A DNA stretch of 13,682 bases from Tissierellia bacterium (GTDB lineage: Bacteria > Bacillota > Clostridia > Tissierellales > Tepidimicrobiaceae): the NCBI GenBank assembly GCA_012518745.1, contig JAAYRM010000118.1, positions 1 through 13,682 of the forward strand, given 5' to 3'. The notes under the pieces are model-generated. The model was not told where the DNA came from and did not search any database. It saw nothing but the letters and a program-made list of their open reading frames with translations. Shown in pieces: positions 13,479 to 13,682 of the stretch (its first letter is position 1; each line of letters opens with the position of its first letter). A program made the position numbers and the translations under genes.

Positions 13479-13682
13479 TCAATAGTTTGCCAATTCAAAC
13501 CTGTAGACATCGCCGTCTACCAGCGGTATCTCCTTGATGCCGGTCATGGCATCCTCGCCGTTAATGGCTATATGGAAGAACTCCTGCTTATCCGCATCCA
13601 CGATATAATCCATCATCCCCACTACCATAACGCCGAATTCGGATTCCTCAAAGGATGCACCCAGCTCTTCTTGCTTCTCTTC
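13479..13682 (-). CDS. DUF4430-like (transcobalamin C-terminal-like) protein, C-terminal end
   Basis: Only the last 67 residues are in the window; the frame is open to the right edge. The fragment starts EEKQEELGASFEESEFGVMV and ends with FHIAINGEDAMTGIKEIPLV followed by DGDVYRFELANY. This layout (a short strand with NGE, a turn, then V-DGD-Y-F) resembles the C-terminal part of DUF4430 domains, which are related to the transcobalamin C-terminal domain and often found in Gram-positive secreted proteins. A signal peptide cannot be checked because the N-terminus is missing. It is directly upstream of and probably coupled to the S-component gene. The family call rests on a short fragment. Confidence 0.6.
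   Translation of the reverse strand, partial: EEKQEELGASFEESEFGVMVVGMMDYIVDADKQEFFHIAINGEDAMTGIKEIPLVDGDVYRFELANY

Overview
The window looks like a chromosomal stretch from a Gram-positive, probably anaerobic Firmicute (Clostridia/Tissierellia-like). The signs are strong GGAGG-type ribosome binding sites, SigA-like promoters, two lipoproteins with Gram-positive lipoboxes, a Rex redox repressor, a Clostridium-type 8-oxoguanine glycosylase, an ECF-type S component and tight operons. Isoleucine is very often ATA and arginine AGG across all genes, with no obvious compositional break, so I see no sign of a recently acquired island. No rRNA, tRNA, insertion sequence, prophage or CRISPR is visible.

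Layout. Positions 1-347 (minus): start of a DUF554 membrane protein, cut by the window edge. 453-1349 (minus): OGG glycosylase, divergent from a two-gene NatAB/YhaQP-like ABC-2 exporter (1479-3643, plus) that ends in a good terminator. 3766-4419 (minus): rex with a near-consensus promoter. 4744-6919 (plus): a 71-residue four-cysteine protein of unknown function followed by an ABC-F ribosome-associated ATPase; an 18-bp tandem duplication and a possible 15-codon ORF lie between them. 7076-9721 (minus): tsaE-tsaB-rimI-tsaD, a tightly coupled operon for the tRNA t6A37 modification plus ribosomal protein acetylation. 9918-12185 (plus): a polar amino acid ABC importer (lipoprotein, permease, ATPase) with a candidate ArgR operator upstream and a strong terminator downstream. 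12230-12853 (minus): a TlpA-like thioredoxin-fold lipoprotein. 12965-13682 (minus): an ECF S component preceded by the C-terminal end of a DUF4430-like protein, which together suggest vitamin (perhaps corrinoid) uptake.

The arrangement tsaE-tsaB-rimI-tsaD facing an ABC-F gene, with rex beyond it, resembles what I recall of the ydiB-ydiH region of Bacillus subtilis. The most interesting non-coding signal is in the 156-bp gap between the converging ABC-F and tsaD genes: a cluster of DnaA-box-like 9-mers (one perfect, three with one mismatch, two with two mismatches). I recall that B. subtilis also has a DnaA-box cluster near gcp (tsaD), so this may be a conserved replication-control locus. No clearly novel multi-gene system is evident; most of the content is housekeeping and transport.
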